NCBI GenBank assembly: GCA_964411985.1
Contig: CAYPNF010000020.1
Span: 1-64,000, forward strand
Direction of reading: 5' to 3'
DNA: 64,000 nucleotides
From: CAYPNF01 sp964411985
Lineage (GTDB): Bacteria > Verrucomicrobiota > Verrucomicrobiia > Limisphaerales > J093
This document shows positions 41,612 through 50,670 of the stretch, piece by piece. The notes under the pieces were generated by a model. The model made no database searches and had not been told where the DNA came from. It saw only the letters and a program-made list of their open reading frames with translations. A program made the translations under genes and the position numbers. Within the stretch, counting starts at the first letter, position 1. Each line of letters begins with the position of its first letter.

Positions 41612-42943
41612 ATGCTGCACCCCAAGATCATCCAGGGAACTCCGGAGATTGCCGTCTCCACCTGGTCCCTGGCCCGCGCCGTGTCCAAGGCGGGCCAACT
41701 GGGAGTGATCTCCGGGAATGCGCTCCCCGTCCTTCTGTCCCGGCGCCTTCAGAAAGGGGATGAAGGCGGGCATCTGCGCCGTACGTTTCAGCATTTCCTG
41801 GTGTCTGCCATAGCCCGGCGGGCTTGGGAGGACTACTACCTTACCGGCGGACTTCGACCGGGGAGGCCCTTTCGACTCGCCCGGCAGCCGGTCTTTGGCC
41901 AGGGAACCGCCGCGGTGGAGTTGGCTGTGCTGGCAGCTTTTGCCGAGGTCTTCCTGGCTCGGGAAGGGCATGATGGCCTGGTGGGGATGCACATGTCCGG
42001 GAAATTGCGGCTTCCGCTGCTTCCCACCCTCTTCGGTGCCATGCTGGCGGGTGTGGATTACCTGGTGCTGAGTCGTTTCCCCGAGGGGCTCTCAGCGGCT
42101 CTCGACGCCCTGCGCGAAGGCGCCCCAGCCTCCCTCCCCCTGGAAGTGGAAGGCGCCAACGGGAGTGGAAAAAGCTATGTCTGTGGCTTCGACCCCGCCA
42201 CGATTGGGTTCGGGGATGTGCCACCGTTGAAACGGCCGGCGTTGCTTGCGGTGGTGGATACCCTGGAGGAGATTCATGATCTGCGCCAACTTGGCGCCGG
42301 AAGCCCGGATGGGTACGTGTGGCGCGGCTCAGTCCCCGCGCCTCTGGAAACCCTGCTTGACCTGCAGAGGCCGTTCTGGGTCTGTGACCTTCCCACTGCC
42401 GCAAACTTGCAGCGACTGACGCAAGCTGGCGCCGCCGGTTTGCTGGTCGAGAGCGCTTTCACTTTCGCCCTTGAATCTGGCTTGGATCCGATCTTGAGAC
42501 AGCAAGTCCTTGACCGGTGCTGCGACGAACCAGAGCGCGTTTTCGTGGATTTGCTGCCCTCCCCGGCGGGTTCGCCCCTCAGCGTGCTTCGCCTGGAGAC
42601 TACCGCCTCCGATCCCACCGTCTTCGCTGACCGGGAACGCATTTGCGATGTGGGGTACATCCGGCAGCCCTATCGTACGCCGGACGGATCCGTCGGTTAC
42701 CGTTGTCCGGGCGAGCCGATGCGTTATTTCCAAGAGAAGGGGGGCGATCCGGCTGCCGGCGCTCCGCAACGCTGCATCTGCAACGGGCTGCTGGCCAGTG
42801 TGGGGCTTGGGCAAATCCAAGCCGGGGAGTTGGAGCCGGTGCTCGTGCCGGCTGGAGAAGATGTGCGTTGCTTGACATCTTTCATGCCCCCAGGCTGCCG
42901 CTCCTATCAGGCGGCCGATGTGGTGAGGGCGCTTCTCGCTTGA
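41612..42943 (+). CDS. Nitronate monooxygenase-like flavoprotein
   Basis: A 443-residue TIM-barrel protein related to the nitronate monooxygenase/2-nitropropane dioxygenase family. 'VSTWSLARAVSKAGQLGVIS' and 'LSRRLQKGDEGGHLRR' open it. The C-terminus has 'CDVGYIRQPYRTPDGSVGY', 'RCPGEPMRYFQEKGGD' and 'RCICNGLLASVGLGQI'. The usual 'IQGGMGVG' FMN loop is replaced by 'IQGTPEIAVS', so flavin binding or activity may be altered. A glycine-rich segment 'VEGANGSGKSYVCG' is present but is not a P-loop ATPase context. Start: ATG at 41612, 15 bp after DUF1638. It is the last gene of the operon. Confidence 0.78.
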   Translation: MLHPKIIQGTPEIAVSTWSLARAVSKAGQLGVISGNALPVLLSRRLQKGDEGGHLRRTFQHFLVSAIARRAWEDYYLTGGLRPGRPFRLARQPVFGQGTAAVELAVLAAFAEVFLAREGHDGLVGMHMSGKLRLPLLPTLFGAMLAGVDYLVLSRFPEGLSAALDALREGAPASLPLEVEGANGSGKSYVCGFDPATIGFGDVPPLKRPALLAVVDTLEEIHDLRQLGAGSPDGYVWRGSVPAPLETLLDLQRPFWVCDLPTAANLQRLTQAGAAGLLVESAFTFALESGLDPILRQQVLDRCCDEPERVFVDLLPSPAGSPLSVLRLETTASDPTVFADRERICDVGYIRQPYRTPDGSVGYRCPGEPMRYFQEKGGDPAAGAPQRCICNGLLASVGLGQIQAGELEPVLVPAGEDVRCLTSFMPPGCRSYQAADVVRALLA

Positions 42944-43060
42944 AGGAGCCTTGTTGCGGAATTCTTCGCGGATCGAGTTGGCGCTTGCTCCCCTTGCTGC
43001 TGGCCAGACCCTTCTCATTTTGTCTTTGCTTTCTTGGGTCTCTTGTAGTGACTTTCTCTG

Positions 43061-44131
43061 ATGTGTTTATTCAGATTTGTTTATTCTGCTAGTTGTCGGG
43101 TCACGGGCCCACGATCCCTGCCTGCCTGGACCTTGCTCCTGTTCCTTGCCACGGTCGGAGCCCGGGTCCAAGCGCACGAGGTGGCCGGGGAAATGGCAGA
43201 AGCTGCTGGTCGTTGGCTCAAGGCACTCACCCCGGAACAACGTTCCCAAGCGGTATTCAGCCTCGACAATGCGGAGCGCCAGAACTGGCACTTCGTGCCC
43301 CGCGCGCGCAAAGGGCTGCCATTCAAGGAAATGACCTCAGCGCAGCAGCATCTTGCTCACGGACTGTTGTCAACGGGCTTGAGCCACCGCGGTTACCTGA
43401 AGGCAACCACCATCATGAGCTTGGAGGCCGTGCTCAAGGAGCTCGAGCAAGGCAAAGGCCCCGTGCGGGATCCCGAGCTCTACTACCTCTCCGTGTTTGG
43501 CGAGCCCTCGGCCAAAGGGCGGTGGGGTTGGCGCGTGGAGGGACACCACCTTTCCTTGAATTTCACTTTGACTGGCGGCGGCCAGATTGCCGACACCCCC
43601 TCGTTCTTCGGGACCAACCCAGCCGAGGTGCGAGAGGGGCCCAGAAAGGGATTGCGGGTGCTGGCCAAGGAAGAAGACCTCGGCTACCAACTGGTCAGGT
43701 CGCTGACAGAGGAACAACGCGCCACGGCAGTCTTCTCCACCAAAGCCCCGGAGGATATTATCACCAGCCCGGGCCGACCAGCCCAGAATGTGGCGCCCGA
43801 GGGGCTGCCCGGCACAGGGATGACGGTGGAGCAAGTCGAATTACTGAAGGCCTTGGTGCGAGAATTCGCGTTCCGCCACCGGCCGGAGCTGGCGGAGGGC
43901 GACCTCCGAAAAGTGGAAACCGCGGGTTGGAAATCGCTGCATTTTGGATGGGCAGGCGGCCTTGAGACAGGGGAAGGCCACTATTATCGTGTGCAGGGCC
44001 CAACCTTCATTCTGGAGTTCGACAACACCCAGAACCACGCCAACCACGTCCACAGTGTGTGGCGCGACTTCGCGAATGACTTCGGTGAGGACCTCCTGAA
44101 GCAGCACTACGAGCAGGTCCCACACCACTAG
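43061..44131 (+). CDS. Exported DUF3500 protein
   Basis: A 356-residue protein with a signal peptide (hydrophobic 'TLLLFLATVGARVQA'). The DUF3500 domain follows: 'LTPEQRSQAVFSLDNAERQ', 'GLLSTGLSHRGYLKATTIM', 'WGWRVEGHHLSLNFTLTGG' and a C-terminal 'LEFDNTQNHANHVHSVWRDF'. The histidine-rich tail resembles a metal-binding site; the enzymatic role of DUF3500 is unknown. No Shine-Dalgarno precedes the ATG at 43061, so the start is provisional. Positions 43118-43290 match a truncated second copy at 52398-52570. Confidence 0.88.
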   Translation: MCLFRFVYSASCRVTGPRSLPAWTLLLFLATVGARVQAHEVAGEMAEAAGRWLKALTPEQRSQAVFSLDNAERQNWHFVPRARKGLPFKEMTSAQQHLAHGLLSTGLSHRGYLKATTIMSLEAVLKELEQGKGPVRDPELYYLSVFGEPSAKGRWGWRVEGHHLSLNFTLTGGGQIADTPSFFGTNPAEVREGPRKGLRVLAKEEDLGYQLVRSLTEEQRATAVFSTKAPEDIITSPGRPAQNVAPEGLPGTGMTVEQVELLKALVREFAFRHRPELAEGDLRKVETAGWKSLHFGWAGGLETGEGHYYRVQGPTFILEFDNTQNHANHVHSVWRDFANDFGEDLLKQHYEQVPHH

Positions 44132-44248
44132 GCCGGAGACTCCCTGCGTAGCGAGCTCCGCTCCGCCCGGCGTCTGGTGCCTGCCCGCAAATGGTCTTGA
44201 CGGTCGTGCCTCTTCGAAACCACGCTCCGGTTCAAAGCCTATTGGACA

Positions 44249-47200
44249 ATGAAACGGATCGGGGTCGAAACGACGAACTCCTTTCGGGCAAGAACCGATT
44301 GGGTATGGTTTGTCCTCGGGCTCTTCGGGTGCTGGTCGGTTCAACAACTTCCCACAAACGCCTCCGGTGTGCCGCCGGATAACGACGCGCTTGAAACCCG
44401 AACCGTGCTGCATGGCCAGGCCTTGCGGATCGTCGGATCCACACTGGATGCCACCCGGGAACCAGCCGAATCCGCCCCCTCCGGAGCCGACCCTGAGGAG
44501 GTTTCCGTCTGGTATAGCTGGAAGGCTCCTCGGGATGGCGAGGTGCGGGTAGCCGCCCTGGGGTCTCAAGGACAGCCTGTCGCCCGGGTAAGGATTTCCC
44601 AAGGCAACGCACTGAACACCCTCCAACCCGCTTCCCCCGTCGAGACCAATCCCGCGCGAGGTACCTTCTTCCAGGCCAAGGCCGGTGGTCAGTATGAACT
44701 CGCGGTAACCGCTCCCGCTGCCGTTCCGTCCTTTTTCACTTTGCAGCTGGACTATGTTGCGACTGGATCGGGCCTCTCCCAGGGGCTGCAGGGTAGTTTC
44801 GGCGACTTCACGGGAACGACCCTGGGCGCACTGATTGCTCCCGAGCTCAGCGACGCCCCGGCTGAATATCCCACGGTGTTCTGGCAATGGACCGCACCTG
44901 ATGTCGGTAACCTCTGGGTCGGTATGCGGCATCCCCTGGCCAACTTCTCGGTAACGATTTTTCGGCAGGGCCTCGATGGGCACTTCGTCTATGCTGCTGG
45001 GGGTACTGACTTCACGGTCGGCAGCCTGCAAACGGAGGCAAGCACGACCTACCGCATCGCAGTTTCCTCCACGCCGGGGGCCGCTGGCCCGTTCCACGCC
45101 TCGTTCACCTGGTCAACCCTTGTGCTTGCCGGCTTGGACCCCGGTACTGTCTATCCGGGCCATGGCTCCTACCAACTTTACCTAACCAATCGCCCCCCAG
45201 GTGTGGAGTTCGTCACCACCCTGCTACGGGTCGGGGGAAGTGATCCGGTCCCCCAATCTCCGCCCCCGGAATCTTACACCTGGCAACCAGCGCGCGGGGG
45301 CCAGCAATTCCTGACGGTAGAAGGTGTGGATTCTACCGGCCGCACTTGGCTCGGTAATCCGCTGAGCCTCCAAGCGCACCCTGCCAACGACCAGTTTCAA
45401 GACGCTGCCTCCTTGACAGGGGAGTTCTCGGCCCAACCGGTCATCACCGGCAACGCCACCATCGAACCCGGTGAACCTTCCTCCGGCGACTCGGTTTGGT
45501 ACCGCTGGTCCGCTCCTTACAATGGCACCGCGTGCTTCAACCTGGGCCGTACTCGCACCACTCTTACCGCCGCCAAGCTGGGAGTCTATCAGGGAACCTC
45601 GGTCTCAAGCCTGAAGACTCTCGCTGAAGCGACCACCCATCCACCGCGCCTGCTCGTGAACGTTCTGGCGGGCGAGGAATACTACATTCGAGTCGCTGGC
45701 GCACCCTACGTAGCCGATCCCGCTTACCTCCTGGTTGAGCTGCAACCTCCGCTCACCAACGACACCTTTCTCAGCAGAACACCGCTCCCTGCGCTTCCCA
45801 CCAACGTCTCGTTCTCCGCTTGGGTAGCGACCAAGGAAAGCACCGAACGTGGGGGTTACGATGGTATCCCGCATCGCACAGCTTGGTATAGTCTCACCCC
45901 TTCGTTCTCAGGCGAGCTCCAGCTGAGAGCCTCGGGTAACGATGACTCCATTGTCACCTCGCAAGTCTATCGGGGCACCAACCTAGCCACCCTGGCTCGA
46001 CAGGCTTGGGCTTCGGTGGGAGATCCGTACGACCTGCCCACCAACATCCTGGTCCTCGTCAGCGCCCACACAAACTACCAGATCCAGGTGGATAGCAAGC
46101 CCGGCAAGAACGTAACGCGTCCTTCCCCCGCAAGTCTCACAATTGCCTTCCAACCCTCCCCGGCCAACGACGAGTTCACGAACCGCCTTTCTCTATCCTG
46201 GACCAACATCCTCTTCAACGGAACGCTCGACGCCGCACATGGCGAGTCGGAGGGGCCTTCGGTGGTCCGAAGCGCAACGACAGAATCCCCCCGTGCGGTC
46301 TGGTTCGAGTGGAAAGCGCCCCAGACCTTGAACATGTCGTTGGTCCTGGTGCAACCCGCGGGCGTGCTGGGACACGTCTTTCAGGGCACGAATCTCGCCA
46401 CTCTCAGCGCCGTCGCACTCCAGGCGAACAACACCCGCATGGCCGATTTCCGAGCGATAGCCGGAGTGACCTATGCCCTGGCCTTCACCAGCCTGCGCTT
46501 TCAACCCGTCCCCACCCCTCCTTACCATCCCAAGGGAGAGCCATTCACGCTGGAACTCGAAGACCCTAATCCCACGGTAGATGGTGACCTTGGACTTCCG
46601 GCAGGACTCTACCGTGTTGGCCCGTCGACTGGCGCGCCCCTGGCGTTAAGCACCGGTTCTCCACCGAGCTTTGTCACCGCTTCCTGGGAGGATACCACCG
46701 CCTTCGTGGCGCGGGCTACTAACCTCAACGGCGAAATCCGAGTTTCCAAACCGGTCTGGATGGAATTCAGCCCGGCCAATGACAACTTCGAGCAAGCGTC
46801 GGCATTGACCGACCCAGCGGTGGCACAGAGTTTCTTCCTGAGTCAAGCAACCCGCGAGGCCGGCGAACCGGCCTCCGCCGCCGGGCCCGAAGCCCCGTCC
46901 GTTTGGTGGCGGTGGACCGCACCCTTCTCCGGCGAAGCCACCTGGAAGGTGAGTAGCGCTACCAACGTAACCGCCACAGTTTACTCAGGTGCCACACTCG
47001 TGAACCTCCAACCCGTGGCCGAAGATTCTGGCCTGGGGGTGACCCTACGCCACCACGCGTCGCAAGGCACCTCCTACTACCTGGCGGTCACTGGGAATCG
47101 TTCCGCTAGCGGCAGCGTCGAAACACCGTCCCTCGCCGCTTTGGAGTTTGCCAATCTCCTCGCCGGGCAATTCCGTTTCCTCGACGATCTCGATCTCCCG

Positions 47201-49114
47201 CTACGCCTTCTTGGCGAAGCTTCCGAAGTGGATCACGTGGAGCTCTTGAGCGATGCCAATGTGGTCTTCACCAGCACTAGCCCACCGTTTCATCTCCAGC
47301 TGCCAGCCCCCTTCTCTCAAGACACTAACTTCCTGGAGGCTCGAGTGTGGTTCCGCGGCTTGCCCACTCCATGGGCCACCGGCCCGCAACTGGTCCGGTG
47401 GCAGCCCCGCAATAACTTCTTCGCTTATCGTGAACCTCTCCAAGGCCATTCGGTCGACTGGACCGCCCGCCTGGCGCATTGCGGTCTTGAGACCGGCGAG
47501 CCCACCCATGGTCTCCCCGACGCCCAATCGTCCGTGTGGTGGTCCTATACGCCGACTGCGGATGGTGTCCTGGAAATCACGAGCCTGAACGGCCTGCAAC
47601 TGGCTCTCTACACCGGCAGCCGCCCCTCCGATCTCGTCGGGGTTGTCTCCGGACCGGGGCGGATCCGTGCCGACGTCCAAGGCGGTATCGAGTACTCAAT
47701 CGCCGTAGCGAGCGCGGTGCCCACCTCCCGCGTTTCCCTGTCGCTCCGTTTCGCTCCCACGGGAATTCCCAGCTCGCAAGGAGTGGTGCAAGGTACGCAC
47801 GTTCTGCTGAATACTTTCTTTGGCCGCCGCTCCCCGGAACCTTCACTTCCCCAAATCCGGTCCTGGCAGTGGACTCCCTCCGAATCGGGCTTTCTGGCCT
47901 TGAGTTGGGATGATGCTTCCCCCCTGACGCGCGCTGGGGTAGTCCGTGATCTCTCCGATGCTGCCGGAAGGATTCTCGATCCCGTGATGAACCCCGACTC
48001 TCTCCGGGTGGTCCGCATCCAGGATCTTTACCGCGTGGAAGCAGGCCATCCGTATGAGATTGCGTTCACGCTCCCGGCGAATGTTATCCGGGAGTTCCAA
48101 GCCGAGCTTCGTTGGCTGCGGGCCGCTGACCATGACCCGTTTGCCGATCCGCCACTCTGGGTTCAGGGCGAGAACTGGATCGTGCCCGTGCTGACCCCTG
48201 CCACCATCGAACCGGGTGAACCCGCGACGCGCCTGGGGTGGCCTAACAACTCCGCCGGATCGGTCTGGATTGCCTGGACAGCTCCCTCCAACGGCGTCGC
48301 TCAGGTGGACCTGAGTTCGCAGATCGATGTGGTGGTGGCTACCGGCGACCTCCTCGATGCCTTGGATTACGTGTTCCCCAACGCTGCGGAATCGCGATCC
48401 TTCCCAGTGGAAACCGGGCGTACCTACCGAGTCGCCATGGCCGCCCTTCGCGACAACCCTCCCTACGGCGTCGTGGGTTTGAGCATGCTTTCTCACGATC
48501 CCATCGAACTGCCACCCACCAACGATCTCTTCGCTAACCGCGCCCCACTCAAGGGTACCAAGGTGCAGTTCAGCGCCGACACCCGTTTTGCCTCGCGGGA
48601 GAAAGGCGAACCCAACCACGCGGGTATTTACAGTACGCGGTCGGTCTGGTGGTCCTGGACTCCGCCCTACTCCGGCCAGGCCCGCATCGTCTCCTTGCCT
48701 CACCAGCGCTCGCCGTACCAAATTGCCGTTTACTCCGGGGACTCTTTCCTCACCTCGGTTGGCAGCCAGGCCTTTGGTGGCACTCCAGGCGACCTCTCGT
48801 TTCGAGTCGAGGGTGGAACAGTCTACAGCCTGGCACTCGATGGCTATCAAGGCACGGGAGTTGTGACCGATCTTCAACTCAGTCTATGCGATACCACACC
48901 CCTGCGTTTTGCACGGCTGGAAGTCATGACCAACGGGAGCCTCCGCTTCCATATCGAAGGGCCGATCGGTTCCACCTTCCGGCTCGAAGGGTCGCAAGAT
49001 CTCATCTCGTGGGTTGAGGCGGGCCAGGGAACGCTGGTTGGCAACACCCTTCAAATGGAACTTTCCCCAGCCCAGTCAACCCCGTTGGGGTTCTTCCGCC
49101 TGGTGATCCCATAG
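44249..49114 (+). CDS. Giant exported repeat protein (PPC-like repeats)
   Basis: A 1621-residue protein with a hydrophobic N-terminal signal (about 17-35). It has about ten degenerate repeats of 120-150 residues. Each repeat carries '(P)xNDxF', then 'ExGEP', 'SVWWxWTAPxxG' and a following beta strand ('LAGEEYYIRVAG'). Clear unit starts are near residues 42, 379, 502, 638, 842, 1052, 1293 and 1422. The pattern resembles bacterial pre-peptidase C-terminal or jelly-roll domains. Residues about 1556-1621 ('STFRLEGSQDLISWVE' to 'LGFFRLVIP') form the C-terminal domain typical of Verrucomicrobiota secreted proteins. Probably a surface or secreted binding protein; no catalytic motif. Confidence 0.82.
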   Translation: MKRIGVETTNSFRARTDWVWFVLGLFGCWSVQQLPTNASGVPPDNDALETRTVLHGQALRIVGSTLDATREPAESAPSGADPEEVSVWYSWKAPRDGEVRVAALGSQGQPVARVRISQGNALNTLQPASPVETNPARGTFFQAKAGGQYELAVTAPAAVPSFFTLQLDYVATGSGLSQGLQGSFGDFTGTTLGALIAPELSDAPAEYPTVFWQWTAPDVGNLWVGMRHPLANFSVTIFRQGLDGHFVYAAGGTDFTVGSLQTEASTTYRIAVSSTPGAAGPFHASFTWSTLVLAGLDPGTVYPGHGSYQLYLTNRPPGVEFVTTLLRVGGSDPVPQSPPPESYTWQPARGGQQFLTVEGVDSTGRTWLGNPLSLQAHPANDQFQDAASLTGEFSAQPVITGNATIEPGEPSSGDSVWYRWSAPYNGTACFNLGRTRTTLTAAKLGVYQGTSVSSLKTLAEATTHPPRLLVNVLAGEEYYIRVAGAPYVADPAYLLVELQPPLTNDTFLSRTPLPALPTNVSFSAWVATKESTERGGYDGIPHRTAWYSLTPSFSGELQLRASGNDDSIVTSQVYRGTNLATLARQAWASVGDPYDLPTNILVLVSAHTNYQIQVDSKPGKNVTRPSPASLTIAFQPSPANDEFTNRLSLSWTNILFNGTLDAAHGESEGPSVVRSATTESPRAVWFEWKAPQTLNMSLVLVQPAGVLGHVFQGTNLATLSAVALQANNTRMADFRAIAGVTYALAFTSLRFQPVPTPPYHPKGEPFTLELEDPNPTVDGDLGLPAGLYRVGPSTGAPLALSTGSPPSFVTASWEDTTAFVARATNLNGEIRVSKPVWMEFSPANDNFEQASALTDPAVAQSFFLSQATREAGEPASAAGPEAPSVWWRWTAPFSGEATWKVSSATNVTATVYSGATLVNLQPVAEDSGLGVTLRHHASQGTSYYLAVTGNRSASGSVETPSLAALEFANLLAGQFRFLDDLDLPLRLLGEASEVDHVELLSDANVVFTSTSPPFHLQLPAPFSQDTNFLEARVWFRGLPTPWATGPQLVRWQPRNNFFAYREPLQGHSVDWTARLAHCGLETGEPTHGLPDAQSSVWWSYTPTADGVLEITSLNGLQLALYTGSRPSDLVGVVSGPGRIRADVQGGIEYSIAVASAVPTSRVSLSLRFAPTGIPSSQGVVQGTHVLLNTFFGRRSPEPSLPQIRSWQWTPSESGFLALSWDDASPLTRAGVVRDLSDAAGRILDPVMNPDSLRVVRIQDLYRVEAGHPYEIAFTLPANVIREFQAELRWLRAADHDPFADPPLWVQGENWIVPVLTPATIEPGEPATRLGWPNNSAGSVWIAWTAPSNGVAQVDLSSQIDVVVATGDLLDALDYVFPNAAESRSFPVETGRTYRVAMAALRDNPPYGVVGLSMLSHDPIELPPTNDLFANRAPLKGTKVQFSADTRFASREKGEPNHAGIYSTRSVWWSWTPPYSGQARIVSLPHQRSPYQIAVYSGDSFLTSVGSQAFGGTPGDLSFRVEGGTVYSLALDGYQGTGVVTDLQLSLCDTTPLRFARLEVMTNGSLRFHIEGPIGSTFRLEGSQDLISWVEAGQGTLVGNTLQMELSPAQSTPLGFFRLVIP

Positions 49115-49135
49115 CACGAAAACACGGCACATTTT

Positions 49136-50506
49136 ATGAATCGAAGACAATTCCTGGACAGGAGTCTGAAGGGAACCTTGGGCTCGTTGCTGCTCTCTCC
49201 GTGGGCTTCGACCAGTTGGGCCTCAGCGGAAACGCCCGCTTTCGATGCCCAGTCACTGTTCGAATCGAGTGACCCGGAACTCCTGCGCCTCGCTGACGAG
49301 GTATTCCACCAATGTGTCCTGGGGAAAATCAAACCTCCAGAGGGGACTTTGAATCACCGTTGGGTGCAGGCGGGCACGGGCAACGACTTCTATGGCCAGT
49401 GGATCTGGGATGCCATGTTCGTGGTGGACCTACTCGCCATCCTCCCAAACCAGCAAGAACTCATTCGCGAGGTTTTCCAGAACTATTGGGATTTCCAGGA
49501 CCGGTGGAACCCAAAGCATCCCGACTACGCCCGGGACATGATTCCGTGCATGATCGAGCCCAGGAACACCCAGACCTGGAGTGAGTTCCCTGCCTATTCC
49601 CAAATCCCCATTCTCGGCTGGGGCTTGGAGCGGGTCTTTCGGCGCAACGGCGACAAAGAACTCCTCCGCCAAAGCCTTGGCCCGCTTGAGCGGTTCCATG
49701 AATGGTATTGGCGCGAACGGGATGTGACCCAAGTCGGGTTGGTGGCGGTTGGATCATACAGCGGGAACATCCAGCACGCCCGCTATGAGACTTTCGACTT
49801 CGAATGCAACCTTGACGATCTACGGTTGACTCCCCACCCCTCGCGCAGGGGTGCTGCCGAAGGCAACCGGTACGGCGACGTCTGCCTCCCAGGGATCACC
49901 AGTTACTTGATCAGCTCCGAGCGCAGCCTGGTACGATTGGCGAAAGCGCTAGGCGACACCGCAATGGCGAGGCGGCGCCAGCAACGCATTGAAACATCCG
50001 TGGCCGCCGTACGCAAACACATGTGGGACGAGGAGAGCAGCACTTTCCTGGCAGTCCAGAGAGATACCCTGGAAAAGATCCGAGTCGCGACCATAGGAAG
50101 TTGGATGCCGTTGATGGCGGAGGTTCCCACCCGCACGATGGCTCGCCGAATGGCCAAGGCGTTCCTGACGGAACACTGGCAGACGCCGCTCCCGATCCCC
50201 ACCGTGGACCGTAAGGACAAACGCTGGGTTCCCGATAGTTATTGGCGCGGGGACGTCTGGCCCGCCCCCAATTACCAGGTTGCGTGTGGTTTTGCTGCGT
50301 ATGGCCACCGGGAAATTGCGGCGGACATCTCTGATAAGACCATCGCGAACGCCCTCAAGAACGGTATCAGCGAGCACTACCATTCGGTCACGGGCAAACC
50401 GCTGGGCGTTCCCTTCTTGGGCATGACCTGCACCGTCCTGACCCTGATGCTGGATGGGCTCTCCAGCCAGCACAGGTTGAAGCTCCGGCTAACCCAACTT
50501 CCCTAG
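49136..50506 (+). CDS. Tat-exported GH63/trehalase-like glycosidase
   Basis: A 456-residue protein with a twin-arginine signal (MNRRQFLDRSLKG then a hydrophobic run ending 'STSWASA'). The body is (alpha/alpha)6-like: 'GNDFYGQWIWDAMFVVDLL', 'PCMIEPRNTQTWSEFPAYSQ' and 'SYWRGDVWPAPNYQVACGF', a layout seen in GH63, GH37 and mannosylglycerate-hydrolase-like enzymes. Acidic residues in 'WDAMF' and 'RGDVW' are plausible catalytic or substrate-binding positions. The substrate is unknown. The stop is only four bases from the left inverted repeat of the IS element, yet the C-terminus looks complete. Confidence 0.8.
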   Translation: MNRRQFLDRSLKGTLGSLLLSPWASTSWASAETPAFDAQSLFESSDPELLRLADEVFHQCVLGKIKPPEGTLNHRWVQAGTGNDFYGQWIWDAMFVVDLLAILPNQQELIREVFQNYWDFQDRWNPKHPDYARDMIPCMIEPRNTQTWSEFPAYSQIPILGWGLERVFRRNGDKELLRQSLGPLERFHEWYWRERDVTQVGLVAVGSYSGNIQHARYETFDFECNLDDLRLTPHPSRRGAAEGNRYGDVCLPGITSYLISSERSLVRLAKALGDTAMARRRQQRIETSVAAVRKHMWDEESSTFLAVQRDTLEKIRVATIGSWMPLMAEVPTRTMARRMAKAFLTEHWQTPLPIPTVDRKDKRWVPDSYWRGDVWPAPNYQVACGFAAYGHREIAADISDKTIANALKNGISEHYHSVTGKPLGVPFLGMTCTVLTLMLDGLSSQHRLKLRLTQLP

Positions 50507-50509
50507 GAA

Positions 50510-50547
50510 CGGAACTTCCACCCGTTTTTAGCCCCTAAAACCTCATA
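50510..50547 (+). repeat. Left terminal inverted repeat of the IS
   Basis: About 38 bases; 31 match the reverse complement of the right end, with the outer 15 identical and the inner CTCATA conserved. Confidence 0.85.
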
Positions 50548-50670
50548 AGCCCTCGATGTGACAAGGGTTTAGTAGACCTTGGACTTTTTCTTGAATGTAG
50601 GCATGTGATATTATGAGTGTGTTCATGTATATCAATTGAAATAGGAACTAGGTTGTAGTATTATGTAGGC

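Noticed and set aside
42165..42206. P-loop ATPase motif in the nitronate-monooxygenase-like protein ('GANGSGKSY')
   Set aside because: The string resembles Walker A, but no Walker B or ATPase fold surrounds it and the remaining motifs belong to the flavoprotein family.
43841..45097. Minus-strand open frame of 418 codons
   Set aside because: Covers the DUF3500 gene and the start of the giant repeat gene, which carry signal peptides and repeated motifs. It is a shadow frame.
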